Source: Sulfurovum sp.
GTDB taxonomy: Bacteria; Campylobacterota; Campylobacteria; Campylobacterales; Sulfurovaceae
Direction: 5' to 3'
Assembly (NCBI GenBank): GCA_026985755.1
Contig: JALSPX010000236.1
Span: 1 to 7,877 of the forward strand
DNA length: 7,877 nucleotides
Position 1 is the stretch's first letter, and each line of letters opens with the position of its first letter. Both the position numbers and the translations under genes were made by a program. Below the pieces are notes generated by a model. The model was not told where the DNA came from, ran no database searches, and saw nothing but the letters and a program-made list of their open reading frames with translations. Of this stretch, positions 1 through 6,463 are shown piece by piece.

Positions 1-1
1 A

Positions 2-343
2 AATAGAATGCGCACGAAATATGCTATGAAACTCTATGAGTTTTTTAAAAGTTTTCAGTCATACCACTATATCGACGTTACCTTGGGATATATGCAAAAG
101 CTCCTATCATTAGAGGGGCTTGTCAAATACCGCCACTTTAGTCAGGTTAGACAGCTTTTAGAGCGACAGATCCAAGAGATACGCAAAAAAACAGATCTAG
201 ACACCATCACTATGGAATCGCATCCAAAGGAACGTGTTTTTAAATTTATTATCAACCCAAACGCATTGAAGAGCTCTCCCTCTCAAGATGAAAAATCAAA
301 GGTGCTCCATGCCCTTTTGACGCAAACCTTTGCAAAGTTTTAG
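2..343 (+). CDS. Rep_3/RepB-family replication initiator, C-terminal part (5' end outside the window)
   Basis: The reading frame is open to the left edge (codons AAT AGA precede the first ATG at position 8), so the gene is taken as truncated by the window and not as starting at that ATG. About 113 codons are visible, against roughly 250-350 residues for the usual family member. The visible part begins with RTKYAMKLYEFFKSF, which matches the 'sky.irLYelLk' segment that opens the second winged-helix domain of Rep_3 initiators. It continues with a helix-rich stretch ending in ERQIQEIRKKTDL, matching the family's 'L.pai.eIn.kTDL' signature. Proteins of this family bind iterons at plasmid origins and open the DNA for replication. 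No iterons are visible here; an origin would lie to the left. The stop codon TAG at 341-343 overlaps the stop of the convergent protease gene. The family call is by pattern recognition only. It may serve a plasmid or be a chromosomal relic. Confidence 0.72.
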   Translation, partial: NRMRTKYAMKLYEFFKSFQSYHYIDVTLGYMQKLLSLEGLVKYRHFSQVRQLLERQIQEIRKKTDLDTITMESHPKERVFKFIINPNALKSSPSQDEKSKVLHALLTQTFAKF

Positions 344-2154
344 TTGAATGTTATTTTGCTGTTTTCTTTGATCCCCCGCACATATAAAGGGACCCAGAGG
401 AAGTCGTCGTTGTAGCTGAGGCCTTCGAGCTTATAGCTTCTGCCACTTTGGGCCACATAGATCCAGTCGTAACTGCCGATCCCATAGTGCACAAAAACTC
501 CTTCTATATTCAAACGCTCCTGGGAGAGACGTAGAGCCAAAGGATCGTAGCTCTTGGCTGTACCAAAGAGGAGGAAGCCATTCTCAATCTTGATGGTATC
601 GAAGGCGTGATACAAGATAGGATCCCAAATAAGATGTCCATCTTCATCCATCCCGGCAAGTTTCGCCACTGTAGATCCACTCACATAAACCCAGTCAAAC
701 TTCCCATCTCCTATACGGCTAAAGTATCCAGCTATCTGGTACCTATGGCCTTTGACGATATTCTCCACTCTGAGCCTGATAGCCTCTTTGACAGCCGCTT
801 CGGCATCCACGAGCCCATAGCCAAAGAAGTCGTTTCGCCCGTCGATGTAGGGGATATCCCCGATCTTCTTCGCTGTTCTTGCCAGAATATCGTAGATCTG
901 ATCTCTGGTGAGATCAGGATTTCGTTCCAGCATGAGAGCGATAACACCGCTTATCTGAGGAGCGGCGGCGGAGGTACCATTAAATCCTGTCATATCGGTG
1001 GCGTAGCAGTAGTCTGGATGGCCAAATCTCCCATCGGCATATCCCAAAGATCCTACAATATCATCCGTTGCAATCTTGAGCGTTCCTCCTCCGCTTGGAG
1101 CGACGAAATCAAGAGCCGGGCCGTAGTTGCTGTACCAGGCAAGCTCTCCTTGATTGTCCACGGCTCCCACGGCGATAGAGCTAGATAGGGCAGACTCGTC
1201 ATTCGCCCAGTACCACTGGCTTCTGCCATCATTGCCGCTGGCAAATACGATAGGAGTTCCTCTACCACCCCTGCCGTTATGGGCCACATAGTCGATCGCA
1301 TCTCTTACCGCATCGGCCACATTGTAAGTCCCCCAGCTGCAATTGATCACATCCGCGCCCTTCTCATCGGCATAGAGGAAAGCCCTGACGATGGAGGATA
1401 CAAAAAGGGCTCGATCGCTTCCATCTGGGTAGGAGCCTATGAGTTTGATCCCTATGAGCTTTGCATCATAAGCGGCCCCCTGGATACCAACTCTATTTCT
1501 CCTCGCTGCTATCAGTCCTGCACAAGCGGTGCCATGCACTTCGTAGGCGTTATCATAGGAGGCATTGTTATCGTAATCCACTAAATCTATCTGATCGGAA
1601 AAGGCACCTTTGAGATCGGGATGGGAAAAGTCAAACCCATTATCGATAAGAGCGACTTTAACGCCTTTACCGGTGGCATACTGCCAAGCTTCATAGACAT
1701 TGAGATCGATATCAGGTTTGGAATAGTGTTGGCCGTAGTTGTAGAAGTTCCACTGCTGGGAAAAGAGGGGATCGAAAAAGCGCTTCTTTGGAAAAACCAA
1801 AAAGTCCGGATGAGAGAAAAGGACACATCCGCTCTCGTAAATATCACGTGAAATCTTGAAGGCATCTTTCGGGTTTTTTGCTCTGTATATGATGTCGCCG
1901 TTTGGCAGCGTGGAAGATGAAGGATAGCTTTTTAGGAGCTTTTTCTTGCAAACTTCATCTTTTGGCTTATAGATGATACTGTTTTTGACGCCGAGTTTTT
2001 GTCCTGAGCTGTTTTGAAAGAAAAGTGTAGAAATATCCCTCGTCAAAGAGGGAAGCGGAGTCAATATCTTGCTTTCTCCATTCTGATAAAAAGTATATAG
2101 CTCATCTGCCTCCATAAAGGATATGGACAGAAATATAATTATTAAATATTTCAT
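340..2154 (-). CDS. Secreted subtilisin-like serine protease (peptidase S8) with two C-terminal repeat modules
   Basis: 604 residues. Residues 1-17 look like a signal peptide (cleavage near MEA/DEL). Residues 20-140 resemble the propeptide-like region of fervidolysin-type subtilases, ending in the typical junction FFDPLFSQQWNFYN. The catalytic domain (about 145-460) has the full set: Asp171 in VALIDNGFDFSHPDL, His207 in VHGTACAGLIAA, oxyanion Asn308 in FASGNDG and Ser395 in FNGTSAAAPQISG. The Asp motif reads DNG where D[ST]G is usual; otherwise the enzyme looks active. Residues 474-530 and 550-603 are two copies of a module built around 'DW[VI]YV' and 'KL.G' that also occurs in the upstream neighbour. 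The start ATG lies 3 bases after that neighbour's stop and has no Shine-Dalgarno sequence, so translation is probably coupled. The gene is clearly more GC-rich than most of the window. The role is inferred to be extracellular or periplasmic proteolysis; the substrate is unknown. Confidence 0.95.
   Translation of the reverse strand: MKYLIIIFLSISFMEADELYTFYQNGESKILTPLPSLTRDISTLFFQNSSGQKLGVKNSIIYKPKDEVCKKKLLKSYPSSSTLPNGDIIYRAKNPKDAFKISRDIYESGCVLFSHPDFLVFPKKRFFDPLFSQQWNFYNYGQHYSKPDIDLNVYEAWQYATGKGVKVALIDNGFDFSHPDLKGAFSDQIDLVDYDNNASYDNAYEVHGTACAGLIAARRNRVGIQGAAYDAKLIGIKLIGSYPDGSDRALFVSSIVRAFLYADEKGADVINCSWGTYNVADAVRDAIDYVAHNGRGGRGTPIVFASGNDGRSQWYWANDESALSSSIAVGAVDNQGELAWYSNYGPALDFVAPSGGGTLKIATDDIVGSLGYADGRFGHPDYCYATDMTGFNGTSAAAPQISGVIALMLERNPDLTRDQIYDILARTAKKIGDIPYIDGRNDFFGYGLVDAEAAVKEAIRLRVENIVKGHRYQIAGYFSRIGDGKFDWVYVSGSTVAKLAGMDEDGHLIWDPILYHAFDTIKIENGFLLFGTAKSYDPLALRLSQERLNIEGVFVHYGIGSYDWIYVAQSGRSYKLEGLSYNDDFLWVPLYVRGIKENSKITFN
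343..735 (-). other. Two C-terminal copies of a shared module in the protease
   Basis: The region encodes protease residues 474-603. Copy A (474-530) reads GYFSRIG, then DWVYVSG, then VAKLAGMDEDGHLIW, then IKIENGFLLFG. Copy B (550-603) reads GVFVHYG, then YDWIYVAQSG, then YKLEGL, then FLWVPL, and ends IKENSKITF. The order of conserved elements is the same in both: a G-[YV]-F start, an aromatic-rich DW strand, a K-L-x-G turn, an L-x-W strand and a final I-x-x-x-x-G/S strand. I do not recognise a named domain. By position it replaces the C-terminal domains (such as P or PPC) found on other subtilases, so a binding, anchoring or stabilising role is a reasonable inference. Confidence 0.7.
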
Positions 2155-2157
2155 TCA

Positions 2158-3693
2158 TCAATTATCAATTTTACACTCTTTAGTCTCCTCTATCCACGTA
2201 TAACCGTTTTGAATACAAAGTTGTTTTAATTTTTGAGTTCTATCTTGTTCAACACTGTTTTGGTTAGTATCCCCACCAAATATAATCTTTCCATTGCTAA
2301 TATTTACTTCTTCTATGTATCTAATGTTTTTATTCTTATCTATCAATCTCGTCCACTTCAGATTACCTGTTTTAGGATCCATACCATCCAGTTTCGCCAC
2401 AATGGAACTATCTGGACTAACAAAAATCCATGCATATGGATCGTATACATCTTTCGGTCCATAATAGGAAAAGTATCCATTAACTGGTAGCTGTCTCCCT
2501 TTTAAGGATTCTGCTATCGCTTGTGCATTACTATCAGGATCACACAGGCCTGTGTTTGGATTATAGTGATACCCTGAGATACAGCTTATCTTCTGAGAAC
2601 CAGTGTTGGTTGAACTATTATTGTTCGTTGAACCATAGTTCGTCGTAGTGTTGGAATTGCCGCTAGAAGCATTTGTATTTCCGCTATCAGGATCACACAG
2701 GCCTGTGTTTGGATTATAGTGATACCCTGAGATACAGCTTATCTTCTGAGAACCAGTGTTGGTTGAACTATTATTGTTCGTTGAACCATAGTTCGTCGTG
2801 GTATTGGAATTAAGCTGAGGATCATATGTAGAATCGTCAATGCACTGGCCATTTCTATAAGTCTGATTGGCTCCACACTGTACGTTGATATTGCCATCAT
2901 TAGAAAGATTTGAACTATCAAATCCCGACGAAAAAGGATCCGGCCCATTATAAAAATAGTTTCCGGTATCTACTGCTATGTTTTTTTGTACCATTTGATT
3001 TGGGGCAGGCATATCTATTTCCGTAATAGTTCCTTGAGATGCAGAAGGATTACCATTTTCGGAAAGCAGTGGAGTATTATATAGCCAATTTTTAAACTTT
3101 TGCTTATCCATTACTTGATATCGAACAGTAAAGTATAGATATCCGGCATTTTTCTTTCCATAGGGTGCAGCAGAAGCAAATATTGTATCTTCTACCATAT
3201 TTAAATATACCCATCCACCGTTGGAAGAAGAATTCGTAACTTCATATTGCATTGTGCCTTGGGTTGTAAAAAACTCTATTGTTTGATGATTCAGTAATTT
3301 CTGATTGATTTCATTCATATGGAATATCATATACGCTTCTGTAAAACTAAAAGGATGCACATGATCGATTGGATTTTGAAAAGAGAGCTGTGTTCGCAAG
3401 CAACTATTTGGAGCCGTAGTCATCACCACAACCGCTCTCGTCCCGCCTGGTACATAAAATTTATATCGCATCCATCCCTGTGGAAAATAAACAGAACCTC
3501 CTTTTGTGCCCGTTGTACTAAGTGCATGGGGATATGTTCGATAAAAACTGCTCGATTCTATTGGTACTTCTTGCATATTTAAAAAATCTTTCGAAGTTAA
3601 AAGCTTTTGAACCAATTCATGATGGAGTGGAACAAAACTATCACCATAACTCAATGAAATCAAAAATAGCAATCCCCATATCAATCTATACAT
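2158..3693 (-). CDS. Secreted Cys-loop repeat protein, co-transcribed with the subtilase; function unknown
   Basis: 511 residues with a signal peptide at 1-18 (cleavage near SYG/DS). Residues 20-240 form an unrecognised globular region rich in beta-type sequence. Residues about 255-390 are Asn/Ser/Thr-rich linkers carrying Cys-pair loops: Cys273-Cys284, Cys320-Cys333 and Cys371-Cys384. The last two are identical in sequence (CISGYHYNPNTGLC), and a diverged fourth pair lies at Cys493-Cys507. Residues 404-474 are one copy of the module found twice at the end of the neighbouring protease (GYFSYYG, then AWIFVS, then VAKLDGMD, then NLKW, then NGKIIFG). The start is supported by AAAAGG six bases before the ATG, an upstream AT-rich promoter candidate, and a good signal peptide directly after it. 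The shared module and the 3-base gap to the protease suggest that the two proteins act together, for example as partner, substrate or surface scaffold. I do not recognise the family. Confidence 0.88.
   Translation of the reverse strand: MYRLIWGLLFLISLSYGDSFVPLHHELVQKLLTSKDFLNMQEVPIESSSFYRTYPHALSTTGTKGGSVYFPQGWMRYKFYVPGGTRAVVVMTTAPNSCLRTQLSFQNPIDHVHPFSFTEAYMIFHMNEINQKLLNHQTIEFFTTQGTMQYEVTNSSSNGGWVYLNMVEDTIFASAAPYGKKNAGYLYFTVRYQVMDKQKFKNWLYNTPLLSENGNPSASQGTITEIDMPAPNQMVQKNIAVDTGNYFYNGPDPFSSGFDSSNLSNDGNINVQCGANQTYRNGQCIDDSTYDPQLNSNTTTNYGSTNNNSSTNTGSQKISCISGYHYNPNTGLCDPDSGNTNASSGNSNTTTNYGSTNNNSSTNTGSQKISCISGYHYNPNTGLCDPDSNAQAIAESLKGRQLPVNGYFSYYGPKDVYDPYAWIFVSPDSSIVAKLDGMDPKTGNLKWTRLIDKNKNIRYIEEVNISNGKIIFGGDTNQNSVEQDRTQKLKQLCIQNGYTWIEETKECKIDN
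2272..2484 (-). other. Third copy of the protease-associated module, in the Cys-loop protein
   Basis: This encodes residues 404-474 of the Cys-loop protein. It aligns by eye with protease copy A: VNGYFSYYG against IAGYFSRIG, AWIFVS against DWVYVS, VAKLDGMD against VAKLAGMD, NLKW against HLIW, and ISNGKIIFG against IENGFLLFG. It is a little longer because of inserts before the W and after the L-x-W strand. At DNA level little identity is kept beyond short runs, so the copies are old compared with the 153-bp repeat beside them. Confidence 0.72.
2531..2811 (-). repeat. 153-bp in-frame tandem repeat (about 1.8 copies)
   Basis: Positions 2531-2646 and 2684-2799 are identical over 116 bases. The match runs on to 2658/2811 with only two mismatches. 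The period of 153 bases equals 51 codons and encodes one Cys-loop plus its NSNTTTNYGSTNNNSS-type linker. The identity extends to synonymous positions, which points to a recent duplication or to ongoing gene conversion. Copy number can change without a frameshift. Confidence 0.93.
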
Positions 3694-3730
3694 TTTTTTC
3701 CTTTTCCCACTATATTTATTATTTTATAGT
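3694..3730 (-). promoter_or_regulatory. Candidate promoter -10 and ribosome binding site for the Cys-loop/protease operon
   Basis: Read on the minus strand, TATAAAAT lies at 3728-3721. It is followed by an AT-rich leader of about 20 bases and GGGAAAAGG ending six A's before the ATG. No good -35 hexamer is apparent, which is common for sigma-70 promoters in Campylobacterota. The call is weak because the whole gap is AT-rich. Confidence 0.35.
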
Positions 3731-3818
3731 TATCGGTAATAATAGCCAAAATTTAGTAACTGATGTATTAATTTATATTTCAAGAAAGTTGTTGAGGAGA
3801 TATATTTATGAAGAACAT

Positions 3819-3846
3819 ATAACAAGGAGAAGAATCTCCTTGTTAT
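3819..3846 (-). terminator. Hairpin after the surface-layer-like gene
   Basis: The arms ATAACAAGGAGA (3819-3830) and TCTCCTTGTTAT (3835-3846) are a perfect 12-bp inverted repeat around a 4-base loop. It starts 7 bases after the TAA of the gene at 3854. On the minus strand it is followed by ATGTTCTTC and not by a clean U-run. It is therefore either a terminator with a poor tract or a 3' mRNA-protecting stem. The opposite direction also lacks a long T-run. Confidence 0.65.
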
Positions 3847-3853
3847 TGTAGAA

Positions 3854-5059
3854 TTACTTCGCCTTATAAGCAGGATAGATAGCGTTTGTAACGTTTTGAC
3901 CGTTAACACTCTTCGCTGTCATAAGCACAGGAATAATTGGAGCAGGAACACCTGTATCTGTATCATTTACATCTTTATAATTAGATGTAATGGCGTAATC
4001 TGTGTATCCAGATGCATAAGAGGCAGTTTCCACATTCAACCATGCAGATTCTGGACAGATTTTAAGTGTTTGCGGTGTACCACCTGAGAAGAATTCAGAT
4101 TTAACATCCGCATGCTCTTCTTGATCTCTTGCTGTCGTTTGATAGTTAAAGCAATATGTGTGATCATATCCATAACTATACTTCAATGGTTGGGTCAAGA
4201 TGAGCTTAGTCTCTGCCGCTCCACCATTTCCGTTATCATAGAAAGTCGCGTAAATATCGCTCTTCGCAAGAAGATTTGTGATATTTGCTTTTACTGTTGC
4301 AGCAGATCCACTAGCAATCATTGCTGCAAAAGTAGTGTTTTGACCAATTGTTTTTACTGTATTCGGTACATTACCTACAACGCCTTCAAGTGCATAGGCA
4401 GGAATTGTCATAGCAAGATTTCCATTTGCATTGCTTGCGAAAAGTACTTCCTGTCCATAGATAGAATCAGCATCTACATATGTCCAATCACCGGTACTAG
4501 TATTACCATTAAGGTCTGTAACATATTTATTGTAAAGTTTTACTTTGTCAAGCGGTGTATTTGGTGACCATGTGGTATCCACTTTGGTTCCATCGATAGC
4601 TGCAATACCAAACACTTCAATATAACCATAGTTATTGTTTTGAGGTGGTACCGGTGCAAACAATGGTCTATGCACAGGATTCGTAGAAGCAGGCACACCG
4701 TTTACAACCATTGAATCATCGTTACAATTTAGGAAAACATTTCCGTTTGCATCAGAAACAAGCTCAGCTTCCCATACATCTCCAGGAGTTAGGAAAATTG
4801 GGAAGTCCAATTTTTCCGCAGAGTTAATAGCTTCACGAATAACAACTTTTGCAACAACAGCATATGTTGTATTTGTGTTGACAACCTTGATATTTGTTTT
4901 CCAGTTACCATTTGTATCAGCAGCATAGACTGGAAATACAAGATAGTCACCTGTTCCATCTGTAGCAATCTTTGTAGTTGCATTTGGTGCAGCTACAAGT
5001 GCACTCCCCATGATCGCAAGTGCTGCAGCACTTGATACGATTTTCTTTCCTAGCTTCAT
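3854..5059 (-). CDS. Secreted surface-layer-like protein of unknown function
   Basis: 401 residues. Signal peptide MKLGKKIVSSAAALAIMGSA continues to about residue 23 (positive N-terminus, hydrophobic core, cleavage near VAA/PNA). The mature part has the recurring layout DYLVFPVYAA, NWKTNIKVVNTNTTYAVVAKV, REAINSAEKLDFPIFLTPGDVW. I associate this with an unnamed family of secreted, probably surface-layer-like proteins in Campylobacterota and related bacteria; that link is from memory of the sequence style and is not a database result. Only three Cys are present in the mature chain (112, 303, 335), and Asn, Thr and Gly are abundant, as in S-layer and other beta-rich exported proteins. The start is fixed by GGAG seven bases before the ATG. 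It is monocistronic, with a clear TATAAT, a leader of about 70 nt carrying inverted repeats, and a 3' hairpin. This arrangement fits a highly expressed envelope protein. Confidence 0.88.
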   Translation of the reverse strand: MKLGKKIVSSAAALAIMGSALVAAPNATTKIATDGTGDYLVFPVYAADTNGNWKTNIKVVNTNTTYAVVAKVVIREAINSAEKLDFPIFLTPGDVWEAELVSDANGNVFLNCNDDSMVVNGVPASTNPVHRPLFAPVPPQNNNYGYIEVFGIAAIDGTKVDTTWSPNTPLDKVKLYNKYVTDLNGNTSTGDWTYVDADSIYGQEVLFASNANGNLAMTIPAYALEGVVGNVPNTVKTIGQNTTFAAMIASGSAATVKANITNLLAKSDIYATFYDNGNGGAAETKLILTQPLKYSYGYDHTYCFNYQTTARDQEEHADVKSEFFSGGTPQTLKICPESAWLNVETASYASGYTDYAITSNYKDVNDTDTGVPAPIIPVLMTAKSVNGQNVTNAIYPAYKAK

Positions 5060-5144
5060 TCTTTCGCTCCTTACATGTAAGTTTGTTCAACACCAACTTC
5101 TTTGCTCGAGCCGTTGGTATTGTCTATTTCGCACTCTTATTATA
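5060..5144 (-). promoter_or_regulatory. Promoter and structured 5' leader of the surface-layer-like gene
   Basis: On the minus strand a perfect TATAAT lies at 5144-5139. There is no convincing -35; the region upstream is the T-run of the neighbouring terminator. Transcription would start near 5132, giving a leader of about 70 nt. The leader holds an inverted repeat ACCAAC (5118-5113 on the minus strand) with GTTGGT (5097-5092). In the loop lies the palindrome GCTCGAGC (5104-5111). Then comes a 12-bp perfect palindrome CTTACATGTAAG (5070-5081), which overlaps the first G of the GGAG ribosome binding site (5067-5070). The stem could stabilise the mRNA, and the palindrome could be an operator. 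Confidence 0.6.
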
Positions 5145-5157
5145 CCTCAGTTTGCTG

Positions 5158-5212
5158 AAAAAAACCATAAAAGCTATATTTTTTAGACTAAATATAGCTT
5201 TTTGGTTTTTTT
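5158..5212. terminator. Bidirectional rho-independent terminator
   Basis: The arms ACCATAAAAGCTATATTT (5164-5181) and AAATATAGCTTTTTGGT (5190-5206) pair over 17 bp with one bulged base and an 8-base loop. On the + strand a T-run follows at 5206-5212; on the minus strand a T-run follows at 5164-5158. It begins directly at the stop codon of the small lipoprotein (5211) and closes the right-hand operon. It also insulates the promoter of the surface-layer-like gene just below it. Confidence 0.9.
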
Positions 5213-5657
5213 ATTCTGCATTATCCCCGAATGGGAGCCGTGATACCTTCATTTTATGATACCACTTCCCATCAATATTGTACCACCTATCATAAAACAC
5301 ATAGGTAACTTTATTATCGGAAGAAATATATTTACTTTTAATAACTGTCATATTATTTTTAGGAATAATGTCAAGAAATATAATTTTATACTTTTGATTA
5401 TTTGCAGAATTGAAATTTTTATACCATTTAAAGTCATGAAGAAATCTTTGATATGGAAGCTCATATTGATACGCACATTGAAAGTCTTTCTTTGACATAC
5501 AATCCCAGTAATTTAAAAAGCGATTTATTAATAGTTGATATTTATGCTTATCTATTTTTGCATCAGGTGATATTTTTACATACTCGATTCTATGAAGAGT
5601 ACATCCAATAAATAACAGTATTATTAAGAGAGAGAAAAGAACCGACTCTTTTTTCAC
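5211..5657 (-). CDS. Small lipoprotein, possibly NTF2/SnoaL-like
   Basis: 148 residues. The start is GTG at 5657-5655, overlapping the TGA of the gene before it (GTGA), with GAGGA at 5671-5667 nine bases upstream. The N-terminus is a lipoprotein signal: KKE, hydrophobic run LFSLLIILLF, then IGC with lipid-bearing Cys19. Position -3 is Phe, a mild departure from the lipobox. The rest (about 35-142) starts with a helix NRFLNYWDCMSKKDFQCAYQ holding Cys53 and Cys61. It continues with strands ending in YVFYDRWYNIDGKWYHKMKVS. This order (helices first, then a curved sheet ending in a 'W...dGkWy' strand) resembles small NTF2-like periplasmic domains, but I cannot confirm the family. The overlap implies translational coupling with the parvulin-like protein and a shared role in the envelope. 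The gene is very AT-rich. Confidence 0.82.
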   Translation of the reverse strand: MKKESVLFSLLIILLFIGCTLHRIEYVKISPDAKIDKHKYQLLINRFLNYWDCMSKKDFQCAYQYELPYQRFLHDFKWYKNFNSANNQKYKIIFLDIIPKNNMTVIKSKYISSDNKVTYVFYDRWYNIDGKWYHKMKVSRLPFGDNAE

Positions 5658-6388
5658 CTACTCAATTCCTCAAGTAACTCATTTCTAGTTTGATTAAAAG
5701 ATTTACGTAAAAGAATTTTTCTTATTTTATCTTTCGCTTCATCAAATGTTAGTTCTTTACCTGGTAATACATGAGAAACATAAAAAACAACATAAGAATC
5801 ACCAAGATAGATAGGCGGTAGAATAGAAGAAGTTTTTACATTGTCAAACATCTTTCTGATTGGTAGAAAAATTCTTTCTTTAGGAACTTTATATTTTTTT
5901 ATCTCATGTTGTTTGGTATACTCTTTCGCAATATTGATGTTTTTTTTTGCTTGAAAATAGAATTGCAAAGCCCTATCAAAAGAATCGAATTCTATTGGAT
6001 AATAGACAATAGTCTGTGGCCTATGAAATTCTTTTTTGTGGACTACATAATATGATTTCAATACATTATTCTTTATGGTTACATTTTTTTGAAATCTTTT
6101 TATATATTCCTTGGCTAATGCTTCTTCTATTTCCAGTTTTTTATTTATTAATAAAGATGTGGGAATATTATATTTTTTTAAATATGCATCAGCTAAAACT
6201 CTATTTTCATATATTTTTTTCTTAGCAGCTTCTTTTGTTGGCTTTATACCTCTGTTCTTATAAGTTGTCATAATCAATATATCAGCTTCGGAATCAGAAA
6301 TATTCAAATCTCTAGAAGGATATATTTTAAGTTCAACAGCATTAATAAAGGAGAAAATGATGAAAAACAAAAGGGAGGCCTTGGGCAT
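5654..6388 (-). CDS. Exported parvulin/SurA-like protein, probably without isomerase activity
   Basis: 244 residues. Signal peptide at 1-17 (KASLLFFIIFSFINA, cleavage before VEL). Residues 28-110 are charged helices (ADILIMTTYKNRG, RVLADAYLKKY, LEIEEALAKEYIKRF) like the chaperone arm of SurA/PpiC proteins. Residues 111-240 have the order of a parvulin domain: YYVVHKKEFHRPQTIVYYPIEF, FDRALQFYFQAKK, LGDSYVVFYVSHVLPGKELTFDEAKDKI, then a C-terminal helix. The usual parvulin active-site motif with His (RARHIL type) is replaced by QTIVYYPI, so a holdase or chaperone role is more likely than prolyl isomerisation. The start is supported by AGGAG (6401-6397) eight bases before the ATG. The gene follows the repeat-rich lipoprotein by 75 bases and overlaps the next lipoprotein by 4. 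It may be a dedicated chaperone for one or both. It is extremely AT-rich (11 G/C in the 60 bases 6121-6180). Confidence 0.8.
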   Translation of the reverse strand: MPKASLLFFIIFSFINAVELKIYPSRDLNISDSEADILIMTTYKNRGIKPTKEAAKKKIYENRVLADAYLKKYNIPTSLLINKKLEIEEALAKEYIKRFQKNVTIKNNVLKSYYVVHKKEFHRPQTIVYYPIEFDSFDRALQFYFQAKKNINIAKEYTKQHEIKKYKVPKERIFLPIRKMFDNVKTSSILPPIYLGDSYVVFYVSHVLPGKELTFDEAKDKIRKILLRKSFNQTRNELLEELSR

Positions 6389-6431
6389 AAATAAATCTCC
6401 TAAGATAAAAGTACTATGATTATGGAGGGCG

Positions 6432-6457
6432 AAGAAAAGTTCCTCGCTCCTTTTCTT
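6432..6457 (-). terminator. Weak hairpin between the Ser-rich lipoprotein and the parvulin-like gene
   Basis: AAGAAAAG (6432-6439) and CTTTTCTT (6450-6457) are a perfect 8-bp inverted repeat with a 10-base loop, just after the TAA at 6466-6464. It is A/T-rich, and its only T-run is part of the stem. No separate promoter is obvious before the next gene. I read it as a partial terminator or processing site that lowers expression of the two downstream genes relative to the first. Confidence 0.4.
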
Positions 6458-6463
6458 AAATAT

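Noticed and set aside
8..343. Rep-like frame read as a complete 111-residue protein starting at the ATG at position 8
   Set aside because: The frame is open to the window edge and the ATG falls inside a conserved family segment, so a truncated gene is far more likely.
607..1188. 193-codon open frame on the + strand opposite the protease gene
   Set aside because: It lies fully antisense to the conserved subtilase catalytic and C-terminal region; its protein has no recognisable domain or export signal, and the higher GC of this gene favours chance open frames.
3522..3851. 109-codon + strand frame crossing the intergenic gap upstream of the Cys-loop gene
   Set aside because: It runs through the start of the Cys-loop gene, its promoter region and the 3' hairpin of the next gene, and has no family resemblance.
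3694..3853. Possible small RNA gene in the 160-base gap
   Set aside because: The only strong structure is the 12-bp hairpin after the surface-layer-like gene, and the rest is AT-rich promoter-like sequence; nothing supports an independent RNA.
4112..4567. 151-codon + strand frame rich in Ile and Cys
   Set aside because: It is antisense to the surface-layer-like gene, with biased composition of the kind produced by complementing Asn/Ala/Thr-rich codons.
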